In this document: in pieces, positions 22,964 through 31,611 of the stretch
Layout of the letters: every line of letters begins with the position of its first letter
Numbering within the stretch: the stretch's first letter is position 1
Assembly (NCBI GenBank): GCA_036493475.1
Contig: DASXPS010000138.1
Span: 1 to 38,924 of the forward strand
Direction of reading: 5' to 3'
Source of the DNA: Sporichthyaceae bacterium
Lineage (GTDB): Bacteria > Actinomycetota > Actinomycetes > Sporichthyales > Sporichthyaceae
Length of the DNA stretch: 38,924 nucleotides
Position numbers and translations under genes: made by a program
The notes under the pieces: model-generated
Told to the model about the DNA's origin: nothing
Databases searched by the model: none
The model's input: only the letters and a program-made list of their open reading frames with translations

Positions 22964-25255
22964 TCAGTCACAGTCGTAGGCGTCCGGGGATTTCGGGTCG
23001 AGGCAGTTGTCGTAGCGGTAGTCAGCCCTGTGCTTGTGCTGGTGGCCGTGCTTCTTCCGGTAGTCGTTGCGCTGCCAGGCCGGCTGGTCGTCCCGGCCGT
23101 TGTCGTAGTGGATGCCCCAGTCGCTGACGTCGTCCGGGGTTGGCTTGTCCTTGTCCGTGCCGAAGATGTCGGTGGACTCCACCGGCGGCGTATCGGTGGT
23201 CGCGGTGTCGGGCTCCGCCGCCGCGTTCCCCAAGCGCTGAATCGCGTCCGCGCGGCGCTGGGCGGGATCGGCGGGTAGGCCCAGCGCCGCGGCCATGGCG
23301 TCGGCCCAGATCGGCCCCGGCAGCTCTCCGCCGGTGGCCTCGTCCAACTGGTCGTCGCCGACCAGGATGTTGCGCAGCGGCGCAGTGGAGTCGGGGTGGC
23401 CGGCCCATACCGCGGCGGCCAACTTCTCGGTGTAGCCGACGAACCACACCGCGGTGGCGTTGTCGGTGGTGCCGGTCTTGCCGGCCGCGGGCACCGCGCC
23501 CAACGTCATGCCGGCGCCGGTGCGGCCGGGGTCCGGCCCATCGATGACGCCGCGCAGCAACTGGGTGGCCGTGGTGGCGGTGTCGGACGGCATCACCTGT
23601 TCGCAGGATTTTCCGGGCACCAGCAGTGGGGTGCCGTCGGGGCCATCGATCGCGGTGATGGCGTGCGAGGCACAGTGCAGACCGCCGGCGGCCAATGTCG
23701 CGTAGGCCTCGGCCATGCGCAACGGGGAGACCTCATCGACGCCGAGAGTGAAGGACGGCACCCGACTCAACGGGGCGCCATCGGCCCGCCGCAGCCCCAT
23801 CCGCTCGGCCAAGCCGGCCGGCTCACACAACCCGGTGCCCTGCTCCAACTGCACGAAGTAGGTGTTCACCGAGTGGGCGATGGCCCGGCGCATGTCGATC
23901 GGGCCGTAGGACACCCCATTCTCGTTGCCCACCTGATAGGTCGGGAACGCCTTGTTTCCATCGCACCCGTGCAGGCCGTCCACGCTGACGTGCCCCGGCG
24001 CGTCGATGACGGTGTTCGGGCCGATCCCGTCGTTGAGTGCGGAGGCGAGCACGAAGGTCTTGAACACCGAACCCGCCTGGAACCCATGACTGCCGCCCTG
24101 GTCCGCGTCCAGCGCCCAGTTCACCATCGTGCGGCCGGGTCCGCTGCCGTAGTCGCGGGACAACGCGATGGCCTTGACCGCGCCGGTGCCGGGTTCGGTC
24201 ATCACGATCGCCGCGCCGTAATCCTGATCGGGGTGCACCCGGGCCCGCACCGCGGCGTTGGCCGCTGCCTGCACTGTCGGGTCGAGAGTGGTGTGCACGG
24301 TCAACCCGCCGGTGAGCAAGCGCCGCACGCGTTCCTCCGGGGTCGGTCCCAGGGCGGCCATCGACCGCACCTCGGCGAGCACGTAGTCGCAGAAAAATGG
24401 CTCGCTCGCCGCTTCGCAGCCGACCGACACGGCGGTCGGCGCCAGGTCCAGTGGGTCGACGGCGTACCGGTCGGCGTCGGTCGCGCTCAGCCGGTGGGTG
24501 GCCACCATTCGGTTCAGCACCACGTTGCGTCGGGCCAGACCGGCGTCCGGGTGGGAGAGCGGGTCATAGCCGCTGGGGGAGCGGATCAAGCCGGCCAGCA
24601 GTGCTGCCTGAGGCACCGTCAGATCCGCAGCGCTGATCCCGAAATACCGGCGCGCGGCGCTCTCGATGCCCCACGCCCCGTTGCCGAAGTACACGATGTT
24701 CAGATAACGATCCAAGATCTCGTCCTTGGACAACGCCCGCTCCACGGACAGCGCCTGACCCAGTTCGTGCAGCTTGCGGGACAACGTCTTGCGATCGGCC
24801 GTGGTGACCGCACCACTGTCGTCCGCCTGCTGCAGCAATGCCTGTTTGACGTATTGCTGGGTCAACGTGGAGGCGCCCTGACGGAAATCACCGGCCCTCA
24901 GATCGGTGACGGCTGCCCGCACCACCGCTTTCGGGTCGAACGCGCCGTGGGAATAGAAGCGCGCATCCTCGATGGCCAGCACGGCGTCCCGGGCGGCCGG
25001 GGAGATGCGGTCCAGCGGTACCGGGAGGCGGTTCTTGGCGAAGAACGTGGCCAAGACGGAGCCGTCCGCGGCCAACACGGTGGAGCGGGCGGCGGGCGCC
25101 GAATCGAGAATCCCGACACCACCGGTGGTGTCCTGAATCAGTGAGGCGCCGCGCGCGGTCAACGAGTGCAGCCCGAGCGTCAGCGGCAGCATCAGGGCCG
25201 CGGTCAACGCCAGCACCAGGGGGCGGAACGGGGCTAATTCGCGAGGCCTGGTCAC
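22964..25255 (-). CDS. class A penicillin-binding protein (transglycosylase/transpeptidase)
   Basis: This bifunctional enzyme polymerises and crosslinks peptidoglycan on the outer membrane face. The 763-residue product has a single N-terminal anchor (about 11-31). The glycosyltransferase domain shows the catalytic Glu96 in AIEDARFYSHGAFD and QGASTLTQQYVKQAL (126-140). The transpeptidase domain shows Ser396-V-F-Lys399, Ser462-V-N464 and Lys593-T-G595. All catalytic motifs are intact. The tail after about 650 is unusual: Asp/Thr/Pro-rich, then rich in His, Lys, Tyr and Asp, with Cys residues at the very end (NCLDPKSPDAYDCD). The GTG start at 25255 overlaps the stop of the upstream membrane gene as GTGA. 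Confidence 0.96.
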   Translation of the reverse strand: MTRPRELAPFRPLVLALTAALMLPLTLGLHSLTARGASLIQDTTGGVGILDSAPAARSTVLAADGSVLATFFAKNRLPVPLDRISPAARDAVLAIEDARFYSHGAFDPKAVVRAAVTDLRAGDFRQGASTLTQQYVKQALLQQADDSGAVTTADRKTLSRKLHELGQALSVERALSKDEILDRYLNIVYFGNGAWGIESAARRYFGISAADLTVPQAALLAGLIRSPSGYDPLSHPDAGLARRNVVLNRMVATHRLSATDADRYAVDPLDLAPTAVSVGCEAASEPFFCDYVLAEVRSMAALGPTPEERVRRLLTGGLTVHTTLDPTVQAAANAAVRARVHPDQDYGAAIVMTEPGTGAVKAIALSRDYGSGPGRTMVNWALDADQGGSHGFQAGSVFKTFVLASALNDGIGPNTVIDAPGHVSVDGLHGCDGNKAFPTYQVGNENGVSYGPIDMRRAIAHSVNTYFVQLEQGTGLCEPAGLAERMGLRRADGAPLSRVPSFTLGVDEVSPLRMAEAYATLAAGGLHCASHAITAIDGPDGTPLLVPGKSCEQVMPSDTATTATQLLRGVIDGPDPGRTGAGMTLGAVPAAGKTGTTDNATAVWFVGYTEKLAAAVWAGHPDSTAPLRNILVGDDQLDEATGGELPGPIWADAMAAALGLPADPAQRRADAIQRLGNAAAEPDTATTDTPPVESTDIFGTDKDKPTPDDVSDWGIHYDNGRDDQPAWQRNDYRKKHGHQHKHRADYRYDNCLDPKSPDAYDCD

Positions 25256-25806
25256 GGTCGGAGCGCAGCGCTGCGGTGCCGCTGCGCCGCGTCCGCGCCC
25301 AGCAGGGCACCGAGCAGTCCGGCCGCCAGCACCGAGAGGGTGAGCGTGAGCAGCGCGGGGTCATCGGTGACCGCGTCCAGCACCGTGCGGGCGAGGGTGT
25401 TGCCCGCCGCCGCGAGCAGGACGCCGAGTGCCGGCACCGTCATGGCGCACGCCCACACGGCCACGCCCTGCAGTCGCCCGCCCGTGGTGGCCAGCCGCGC
25501 GGCCACGTAACCACCGGTCGCGAACGACACCACCACGATGGCCGTGAGCAGCAGCGCCATCAGCAGGTTGGTGCTCAGCGAGGCGTCAGTGAGCCCCGAG
25601 GTCAGCGCATTGGCGTCGCGCTGCACCGACAGCAGCAGGCTTCCCAGCAGGACGACCCCGCTCAGCATCAGCAGGCCGACGGTGGCCAACGCGCCCAACA
25701 ATCCGGCCCCCGCGTCGAGCGATCGTAGATAACCGCGCGCCCGGGGCGCGGACAACCGCAGGGCCGGGGGGACGCTGGGCCGAACCACCTGGGTGCGCAC
25801 GGACAC
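25252..25806 (-). CDS. hypothetical membrane protein coupled to the PBP
   Basis: The 184-residue product has a short basic N-terminus and about four hydrophobic segments (roughly 33-60, 81-105, 114-136 and 148-171) joined by small loops. It ends AQRHRSAALRP in the cytoplasm. I do not recognise a family. Translational coupling to the penicillin-binding protein through GTGA suggests a role in envelope assembly or in positioning that enzyme, as inference. The start is GTG at 25806 with a poor ribosome binding site; GTG at 25800 is an alternative. Confidence 0.75.
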   Translation of the reverse strand: MSVRTQVVRPSVPPALRLSAPRARGYLRSLDAGAGLLGALATVGLLMLSGVVLLGSLLLSVQRDANALTSGLTDASLSTNLLMALLLTAIVVVSFATGGYVAARLATTGGRLQGVAVWACAMTVPALGVLLAAAGNTLARTVLDAVTDDPALLTLTLSVLAAGLLGALLGADAAQRHRSAALRP

Positions 25807-25861
25807 GGCCGAGACCTACCGCCGGCGCACCCCGCTCAAACCCGCCCGGACCTGCGAGAAC

Positions 25862-27031
25862 TCAAATTCCCGGCAATGCCAGCATCTGGTCCAGCGCCAC
25901 CCGTGCCCAGTGTGCGACGTCCGCGTCCACGGTGATCACATTGCGGACCGTGCCCGCGGCCAACGACTCCAGCGACCAGACCAGGTGCGGCAGGTCGATG
26001 CGGTTCATCGTCGAGCAGTAGCAGACCGTCTTGTCCAGGAACGCGACCTGCTTGTCCGGGTGTGCCGCGGCCAACCGACGAACCAGGTTCAGCTCGGTGC
26101 CCAGCGCCCAGGCCGAGCCGGGCGCGGCCGCGTCGAGCATTTTGATGATGCGCTCGGTGGACCCGACGTGGTCGGCCGCACTGACCACCTCGTGTTGACA
26201 CTCCGGGTGCACCAGCACGTTCACGCCCGGGATGCGCGCGCGCACGTCGGTCACGTTCGCCACGGTGAACCGGCCGTGCACCGAGCAGTGCCCGCGCCAC
26301 AGGATCATCCGTGCGTCCTGCAGTTGGCGATGCGTCAGACCGCCGCCCGGCCGGTGTGGGTCGTAGACCACGCAGTCGTCCGGGGACATGCCCAGGTCAC
26401 GCACGGCGGTGTTGCGGCCCAGGTGTTGGTCGGGCAGGAACAACACCTTCTCGCCCTGCGTGAACGCCCAGTCCAGCGCCCGGTGGGCGTTCGACGAGGT
26501 GCAGATGGTTCCGCCGTACCGACCGGTGAACGCCTTGATGGCGGCCGAGGAGTTCATGTACGACACCGGCACGGTCACCTCGGCCACGCCCGCGTCGTGC
26601 AGGACATCCCAGGCGTCGTCGACCTGGTCCGCCCCGGCCATGTCCGCCATCGAGCAGCCCGCGGCCAGGTCCGGCAGCACCACCTGCTGTGCGTCCGAGG
26701 TCAGGATGTCGGCGGACTCGGCCATGAAGTGCACACCGCAGAACACAATGAATTCCGCCTGCGGGCGCGCCGCGGCCTCTCGGGCCAACTTGAACGAGTC
26801 CCCGGTGACGTCGGCGAACTCGATGACCTCGTCGCGCTGGTAGTGATGGCCGAGCACAAACACCCGGTCGCCCAACGCGGCCTTGGCCCGCCGGGCGCGC
26901 TCAACCAGTTCCGGGTCGGACGCCGCAGGCAACTCGCCCGGGCACTCCACCCCGCGCTCGGAGAACGGGTCCGCGTCGCTGCGCAGCAGCAACGTCAACG
27001 GCACGGTGCTCAACGAACTCTCCTGACCCAT
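25862..27031 (-). CDS. nadA: quinolinate synthase
   Basis: NadA condenses iminoaspartate with dihydroxyacetone phosphate to form quinolinate, a step of de novo NAD synthesis, using a [4Fe-4S] cluster. The 389-residue product aligns well with actinobacterial NadA: VFVLGHHYQRDEVI, GVHFMAESADIL, LAAGCSMADM, TSSNAHRALDWAF, LWRGHCSVHGRF, NVLVHPECQHEVV and DKTVCYCSTMNRI. The cluster ligands are expected at C126, C278 and C337 or C339. ATG at 27031 is chosen; a TTG six residues in, preceded by AGGAG, is a real alternative. No nadB or nadC lies next to it. It diverges from the glycerate kinase with 73 bases between, including an AT-rich patch near 27045-27062 that may hold a promoter. Confidence 0.95.
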   Translation of the reverse strand: MGQESSLSTVPLTLLLRSDADPFSERGVECPGELPAASDPELVERARRAKAALGDRVFVLGHHYQRDEVIEFADVTGDSFKLAREAAARPQAEFIVFCGVHFMAESADILTSDAQQVVLPDLAAGCSMADMAGADQVDDAWDVLHDAGVAEVTVPVSYMNSSAAIKAFTGRYGGTICTSSNAHRALDWAFTQGEKVLFLPDQHLGRNTAVRDLGMSPDDCVVYDPHRPGGGLTHRQLQDARMILWRGHCSVHGRFTVANVTDVRARIPGVNVLVHPECQHEVVSAADHVGSTERIIKMLDAAAPGSAWALGTELNLVRRLAAAHPDKQVAFLDKTVCYCSTMNRIDLPHLVWSLESLAAGTVRNVITVDADVAHWARVALDQMLALPGI

Positions 27032-27104
27032 CAGACGCCCCTGATGCTTGCATATACAACGCACGGGTCCCGGCTCAGCTTCCCGCCCGGGGCAGACTGC
27101 GCGG

Positions 27105-28232
27105 GTGCGCGTGCTGATCGCCCCGGACTCGTTCACCGGCACGCTCAGCGCCGTGCAGGCCGCCGAGGCGATGGCCGCCGGCTGGCGGGACAGCGCTCCG
27201 CAGGACGAACTCGTGCTCGCCCCGCTCTCCGACGGCGGGCCCGGCTTCGTCGACGTGCTGCACGCGGGTCTGGGCGGGGAACTGATCGGGCTCACCGTGC
27301 ACGACCCGCGGGGCGAACCGGTCCCGGCGAGCCTGCTGCGGGTCGGCGAGGTCGCCTACCTGGAATCCGCGCAGGCCGCCGGGCTGCACCTGATCCCCGT
27401 CGAGCGCCGCGACCCGACCCACACCAGCACCTACGGCGTGGGCGAACTGATCGCCACCGCGGTGGACGCCGGCGCCCGGCGCATCGTGCTCGGCCTGGGC
27501 GGCTCCGGTACCAACGACGGCGGCGCCGGCGCGCTGGCCGCGCTCGGCGCGCAACCGGCGGAGCTGCTGCGCTCCGGCGGCATCGCGCTGCGGGAGCTGG
27601 ACCCCGCGGCATTGAACCTGGCCCCGGCGCGGTCACGGCTGCAGGGCGTCGCGCTGCAACTGGCCACCGACGTGGACAGCGTGTTGCTCGGCCTGCGCGG
27701 AGCCAGTGCCACCTTCGGCCCGCAGAAGGGCGCCGACCCGGACGCCGTGCAGAGGCTGGACGCCGCGCTGGAGCACTTCGCGCGGGCCGCACAGCCGGGC
27801 GTGGGCGTGAACATGACCGGATCCGTGGCCGTCGCGCCGGGTGCCGGTGCGGCCGGTGGGCTGGGCTTCGGGCTCATGCTGCTGGGCGCCACCCGGCTGG
27901 CGGGCATCGCCACGATTGCCGAGCTCACTGGGCTCACCGACGCGATCGGCAGCGTCGACGTGGTGCTCACCGGGGAGGGCAGCTTCGACTGGCAGTCGCT
28001 GGCCGGGAAGGTGGTGGCGGGCGTCGCCACGATGGCCGGGGAGCATGCCCGGCCGTGCCTGGTGCTGGCCGGTCGGGTCGAGGTGGGGCGCCGCGAGTTC
28101 GCCGCTTTGGGCGTTTCTGCGGCTTATGCGGTCACCGACGAGGTGGATGCAGCGGAGGCGTTGGCCCACCCGGCCGAGCACCTGCGCGCGCTCGCGGCCC
28201 GCGTTGCGCGCAGTTGGTCGCACTCAATGTGA
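27105..28232 (+). CDS. glycerate 2-kinase
   Basis: The 375-residue product belongs to the GarK/GlxK glycerate kinase family, which phosphorylates D-glycerate to 2-phosphoglycerate. It begins VRVLIAPDSFTGTLSAVQAAEAM, followed by PLSDGGPGFVDVL, the loop LGGSGTNDGGAGALAALGA, FGPQKGADPDAVQRLD, GAGAAGGLGFGLM and the C-terminal LTGEGSFDWQSLAGKVVAGVA. All are family signatures and the length is normal. GTG at 27105 is the start; GTG at 27111 is possible. No neighbour gives a pathway, but glyoxylate or serine breakdown is usual for this family. A hairpin follows the stop. Confidence 0.92.
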   Translation: MRVLIAPDSFTGTLSAVQAAEAMAAGWRDSAPQDELVLAPLSDGGPGFVDVLHAGLGGELIGLTVHDPRGEPVPASLLRVGEVAYLESAQAAGLHLIPVERRDPTHTSTYGVGELIATAVDAGARRIVLGLGGSGTNDGGAGALAALGAQPAELLRSGGIALRELDPAALNLAPARSRLQGVALQLATDVDSVLLGLRGASATFGPQKGADPDAVQRLDAALEHFARAAQPGVGVNMTGSVAVAPGAGAAGGLGFGLMLLGATRLAGIATIAELTGLTDAIGSVDVVLTGEGSFDWQSLAGKVVAGVATMAGEHARPCLVLAGRVEVGRREFAALGVSAAYAVTDEVDAAEALAHPAEHLRALAARVARSWSHSM

Positions 28233-28252
28233 CGCCCGGCACACTCCGGGCG
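28233..28252 (+). terminator. terminator of the glycerate kinase gene
   Basis: CGCCCGG and CCGGGCG form a perfect 7-bp stem with a 6-base loop directly after the stop codon. No U tract follows. A second, weaker pair (CAGGGG at 28261-28266 with CCCCTG at 28278-28283) lies in the leader of the next gene. Confidence 0.6.
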
Positions 28253-28335
28253 CAGGCTCGCAGGGGAATACCACTGCCCCCTGAATGTGTCAGCATGGTG
28301 GAGCACCCGCACCAAAATTCGGCAGGAGCGAACTG

Positions 28336-28683
28336 ATGACGGTTTCCGGCGAGACGGCCACCGGTGTAATTCTCACCGACGCGGCAGTGATCAAGGTGCG
28401 TCACCTCCTCGATCAGGAGGGCCGGGACGACCTGCAACTGCGCATCGCCGTGCAGCCCGGCGGGTGCTCGGGCCTGCGCTACCAGCTGTTCTTCGACGAG
28501 CGCGCCCTCGACGGTGACGCGGTCTTCGACTTCGACGGCGTGAAGATGGTCGTCGACCGGATGAGCGTGCCCTACCTGGGCGGGGCCAGCATCGACTTCG
28601 TGGACACCATCGAGAAGCAGGGCTTCACGATCGACAACCCCAACGCGGGCGGGTCATGCGCCTGCGGGGATTCTTTTCACTAA
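28336..28683 (+). CDS. erpA: iron-sulfur cluster carrier, IscA/ErpA (HesB) family
   Basis: This small A-type carrier receives [Fe-S] clusters and passes them to target enzymes. The 115-residue product has the three conserved cysteines C44 (GGCSGLRYQL), C108 and C110 (GGSCACGDSF), and the intervening GASIDFVDTIEKQGFTIDNPNA segment. The ATG at 28336 follows AGGAG at 28324-28328; upstream in-frame codons are not homologous. Its nearby potential clients are NadA and LipA, both cluster enzymes, though coregulation is not shown. The stop overlaps the stop of the convergent lipoprotein gene (CTAA at 28680-28683). Confidence 0.93.
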   Translation: MTVSGETATGVILTDAAVIKVRHLLDQEGRDDLQLRIAVQPGGCSGLRYQLFFDERALDGDAVFDFDGVKMVVDRMSVPYLGGASIDFVDTIEKQGFTIDNPNAGGSCACGDSFH

Positions 28684-29519
28684 CCCGTAGCCGGCTGACA
28701 GTCCGGCTGGTCGTCCACCGGCGGTGCGGCGATGATCCGCCAGGTCTGCATGTGCCAGCCCCATCGGGTGCCGGACGGCGCGACCAGTAACGCGTTGTAC
28801 GCCTCGTGTGCCGCCGCGGCCCGGATCACCGTGCAGCGGCCCAAGCCGGCCAGGTCCACCGACTGCACCGGCCAGTCCCGGTCGGGCGTGCTCGGTATCG
28901 CTGCCGCGGACATGGCCAACCGATCCGGGACCACCGGGGTCGGGTCGGAAACCCCGGTGGGCACCAACGTCCGCGGATTGTCCTCCAGGCGCCGCACGTA
29001 CCGGGCCGCGGCAGATCGCCGGCGCGCGTCGGCAGCGGAGTCCTCTCCTCGCGGGGAGAAGGTGGCAAAGCTGGAGTGATACAGCCGCCCGTCGCGGCGC
29101 ACCGCAATCACTGTGACGATGGCGTCGGGGATCGGCTTGTCGTGGTGGTCCGCATCGGCCAACCCGGCCCGCGCCGCCAGATAGAGCAGCCGGCCCAGCG
29201 CCGGTTCGGTCAGCTGACGACGGCTCAGTCGCACCACGCCGGGCGGTGACGCGTTCGCGGCTGCCGGGTCGACGCTGATCATCGTGCCGTCGGCGTAGAC
29301 GCTGACCGGCGGTGGCGGCGGCACGTCCGGCGGCCCGGCGAACCCACCGAACTGACTGATCCGCAGCACGACGTCATCCGCGGTGTGGGCGGGCGCCGGC
29401 GGTGCCGCGGGCGCCGGTGTGGGGCCGGGAGTGCCGAGTGGATTGGGCACGGTGTCCGCGGAGGATCGGCCCGCGCTGCAGCCCGCCCCCAGGATGGCAA
29501 GGGTGAGCAGAACCATCAC
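28680..29519 (-). CDS. putative lipoprotein of unknown function
   Basis: The 279-residue product has a hydrophobic N-terminus ending LGAGC, a lipobox-like site with Gly rather than Leu at -3, then a Pro/Ala/Thr-rich linker. The rest is a globular domain with VVLRISQFGGFAGPPDVPPPPPVSVYADG, a basic helix (RRRSAAARYVRRLEDNP) and a C-terminal TRWGWHMQTWRIIA. I do not know the family. As annotated (GTG 29519 or ATG 29516) the signal lacks basic residues before its hydrophobic core; the in-frame codons upstream encode RTEARRR, which would supply them, but only a CTG at 29543 could start there. The gene lies 25 bases after the 61-residue gene and may be coupled to it. Confidence 0.75.
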   Translation of the reverse strand: MMVLLTLAILGAGCSAGRSSADTVPNPLGTPGPTPAPAAPPAPAHTADDVVLRISQFGGFAGPPDVPPPPPVSVYADGTMISVDPAAANASPPGVVRLSRRQLTEPALGRLLYLAARAGLADADHHDKPIPDAIVTVIAVRRDGRLYHSSFATFSPRGEDSAADARRRSAAARYVRRLEDNPRTLVPTGVSDPTPVVPDRLAMSAAAIPSTPDRDWPVQSVDLAGLGRCTVIRAAAAHEAYNALLVAPSGTRWGWHMQTWRIIAAPPVDDQPDCQPATG

Positions 29520-29544
29520 CCGGCGCCGTGCCTCAGTGCGCAGC

Positions 29545-29730
29545 TCAGCTCCCGTAGCCCGCCAGACCCTCGGTCAGTTTCCCTATGCCATCGGGAATTT
29601 GGACGACCGCTGCGTGCCACGGTAGCGGGGCCGGGGCCCGATTCACCGGGTACAGCGCGGCGAGGCGTTCGGCGTCGGCCCCCATTTCGACGAAATCCGG
29701 AGTGGGGACGATCGCGTTGCGTTCGGCCAT
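29545..29730 (-). CDS. small protein of unknown function, 61 residues
   Basis: The ATG at 29730 has an excellent GGAGGAG site five bases upstream, and the product (starting MAERNAIVPTPDFVEMGAD, ending LTEGLAGYGS) has a balanced composition unlike a chance antisense reading. It contains ADAERLAALYPVNRAPAPLPWHAAVVQIPDGIGKL. No membrane segment, signal or known motif is seen. It diverges from adenosine kinase and precedes the lipoprotein gene. The frame is open upstream to 29883 but without a better start. Confidence 0.7.
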   Translation of the reverse strand: MAERNAIVPTPDFVEMGADAERLAALYPVNRAPAPLPWHAAVVQIPDGIGKLTEGLAGYGS

Positions 29731-29803
29731 GACTCCTCCAGAGGCGTTCGACTGCCCACCAGCTAAGCCCCTCGCACCGGACGAATCCAGACGTACCTGG
29801 CGG

Positions 29804-29809
29804 TAGCCT
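29804..29809 (+). promoter_or_regulatory. -10-like box upstream of adoK
   Basis: TAGCCT fits TANNNT and lies 42 bases before the adoK start, leaving room for the visible GAGGA ribosome binding site. No convincing -35 hexamer is seen. Confidence 0.3.
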
Positions 29810-29851
29810 GCTCGGACCTTTGTCGCATGTCTCACCCCGAGGACTGCCGCC

Positions 29852-30838
29852 GTGAACATCGCCGTCACCGGCTCGATCGCCACCGATCACCTGATGAGCT
29901 TCGACGGCCGGTTCGCGGACTCCCTGGTGCCCGAGGCACTGGCCAAGATCTCCGTCTCGTTCCTGGTGGAAGACCTCGAGGTGCGCCGCGGGGGCGTCGG
30001 CGCGAACATCGCGTTCGGCATGGGGTACCTGGGTCTGCGCCCGATCCTGATCGGCGCCGCCGGCGAGGACTTCGAGCCCTATCGGGCCTGGTTGGACAGG
30101 CACGGCGTGGACACCGGTTCGGTGCTCATCTCCGAGCTCAAGCACACCGCCCGCTTCGTCTGCACCACCGACCGCGACCAGGCTCAGATCGCCTCGTTCT
30201 ACGCGGGTGCGATGAGCGAGGCGCGGGAGATCGAACTCGCGCCGGTGGCTGAGCGGGTCGGGGGACTGGACCTGGTGCTGATCGGGGCCAACGACCCGGC
30301 GGCCATGGCCCGGCACACCGTCGAGTGCCGGGAGCGCGGCATCCCGTTCGCCGCGGACCCCAGCCAGCAGGTGGCCTGGCTCTCCGGGGAGGACATTGCG
30401 AACCTCGTCGACGGCGCGGCCTACCTGTTCACCAACGAGTACGAGGCCGCGGTGGTGGAGAAAAAGACCGGCTGGTCGACCGACGACATCGCGGCCCGGG
30501 TGGACGTCCGGGTCACCACGCTGGGTGCCGAGGGCGCGCGGATCGAGGCCCGGGGTGCGGAGCCGGTGCACATCCCGGTGGCCACGGTGGAGCGGGTGGT
30601 CGAACCGACCGGCGTCGGCGACGCCTTTCGCGCCGGCTTCCTGGCCGGCCGCTCCTGGGGTTTAGAGCTCCAGCGCAGCGCGCAGGTGGGCTCGGTGCTC
30701 GCCGCCCACGTGGTGGAGACCCTGGGCACCCAGGAATACCGACTGGCCCGCGACACCTTCGTCAAGCGGCTGAGCGATGCCTACGGCGCGGCCGCGGCGG
30801 CCGAGGTGGAACCACACCTGGCCGCGCTGCGCGCCTGA
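29852..30838 (+). CDS. adoK: adenosine kinase (PfkB/ribokinase family)
   Basis: The 328-residue product closely resembles the Mycobacterium tuberculosis adenosine kinase (AdoK, formerly CbhK): AVTGSIATDHLM at the N-terminus, RRGGVGANIAFG, HTARFVCTTDRDQAQIASFYAGAMSEA, FAADPSQQ, AAYLFTNEYE and the catalytic EPTGVGDAFRAGF with Asp257. It salvages adenosine to AMP in the cytoplasm. The GTG at 29852 follows a GAGGA site by eight bases. The aat gene starts six bases past its stop, so the two are probably co-transcribed. Confidence 0.93.
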   Translation: MNIAVTGSIATDHLMSFDGRFADSLVPEALAKISVSFLVEDLEVRRGGVGANIAFGMGYLGLRPILIGAAGEDFEPYRAWLDRHGVDTGSVLISELKHTARFVCTTDRDQAQIASFYAGAMSEAREIELAPVAERVGGLDLVLIGANDPAAMARHTVECRERGIPFAADPSQQVAWLSGEDIANLVDGAAYLFTNEYEAAVVEKKTGWSTDDIAARVDVRVTTLGAEGARIEARGAEPVHIPVATVERVVEPTGVGDAFRAGFLAGRSWGLELQRSAQVGSVLAAHVVETLGTQEYRLARDTFVKRLSDAYGAAAAAEVEPHLAALRA

Positions 30839-30843
30839 TCGCA

Positions 30844-31533
30844 GTGCCGGTCGATCCGGGTCCCTCCGTCTGGGTGTTCCCGCCGGTCAGCGCAGCGGCG
30901 GCGGACAGCGGCCTGGTCGGCGTCGGCGCAGACCTGGCGCCGGCCACCCTGCTGGACGCCTACCGGCACGGCATTTTCCCGATGCCGGTGGCCAAACGCG
31001 GCCCCATCGGCTGGTGGTCGCCGGACCCACGCGGCATCCTGCCCACCACCACCGCGCGGGTGGCCCGGTCGCTGGCCCGCACCCGGCGACGCTTCGAGAT
31101 TCGGGTGAACACCGCCTTCGCGGAGGTGGTGGACGCCTGCGCGGACCCGGGTCGTCCGCACGGCTGGATCAATCCGGCCATGCGCCGCGCCTACCGGCAG
31201 CTGCACGATTTGGGCTGGGCGCACAGCGTGGAGGCGTTCGCGGTCGACGACGGCCAACTGGCCGGCGGCGTGTTCGGCATCGCGATCGGCGGGCTGTTCG
31301 CCGGCGAGTCGATGTTCCACCGCCGCACGGACGCCTCCAAAGCGGCGCTGCTCGGGCTCTGCGACCTGCTGAACGCGTCCGACGGCCCACCCGAGCAGCG
31401 CCTGTTGGACGTGCAGTGGACCACGCCGCACCTGGTCTCGCTGGGCGCGGTGGATGTCCCGCGGGAGGCCTATCTCGATCGGCTGGCAAGCGCTTTGTCA
31501 CTGTCCGTGCCCGAAGTGTTCACCTACCGCTGA
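30844..31533 (+). CDS. aat: leucyl/phenylalanyl-tRNA--protein transferase
   Basis: Aat adds Leu or Phe from aminoacyl-tRNA to N-terminal Arg or Lys of proteins, marking them for ClpAP/ClpS-type degradation. The 229-residue product shows WVFPPV, GLVGVGADLAPATLLDAYRHGIFPM, IGWWSPDPRGILP, RVNTAFAEVVDACAD, the helix YRQLHDLGWAHSVEAF and GGLFAGESMFHRRTDASK, all diagnostic. The start is the GTG six bases after the adoK stop; no ribosome binding site is seen, so it likely depends on adoK translation. The much longer open frame upstream overlaps adoK in another frame and is not real. Confidence 0.95.
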   Translation: MPVDPGPSVWVFPPVSAAAADSGLVGVGADLAPATLLDAYRHGIFPMPVAKRGPIGWWSPDPRGILPTTTARVARSLARTRRRFEIRVNTAFAEVVDACADPGRPHGWINPAMRRAYRQLHDLGWAHSVEAFAVDDGQLAGGVFGIAIGGLFAGESMFHRRTDASKAALLGLCDLLNASDGPPEQRLLDVQWTTPHLVSLGAVDVPREAYLDRLASALSLSVPEVFTYR

Positions 31534-31611
31534 CAGCGGCTTGGCTCTGCGCAGACCGTCCGGCCGGCCCAATTGATGTTGGATGGGAGCGTCGGGAGGT
31601 AACGCGCCGCG

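Noticed and set aside
25793-28336. 847-codon open frame on the plus strand
   Set aside because: It is antisense to nadA and out of frame with the glycerate kinase; composition is Arg/Gly/His-rich with no family features.
31546-31555. TCTGCGCAGA palindrome between aat and the DUF2079 gene
   Set aside because: Ten bases only, without extension; expected by chance in DNA of this composition.
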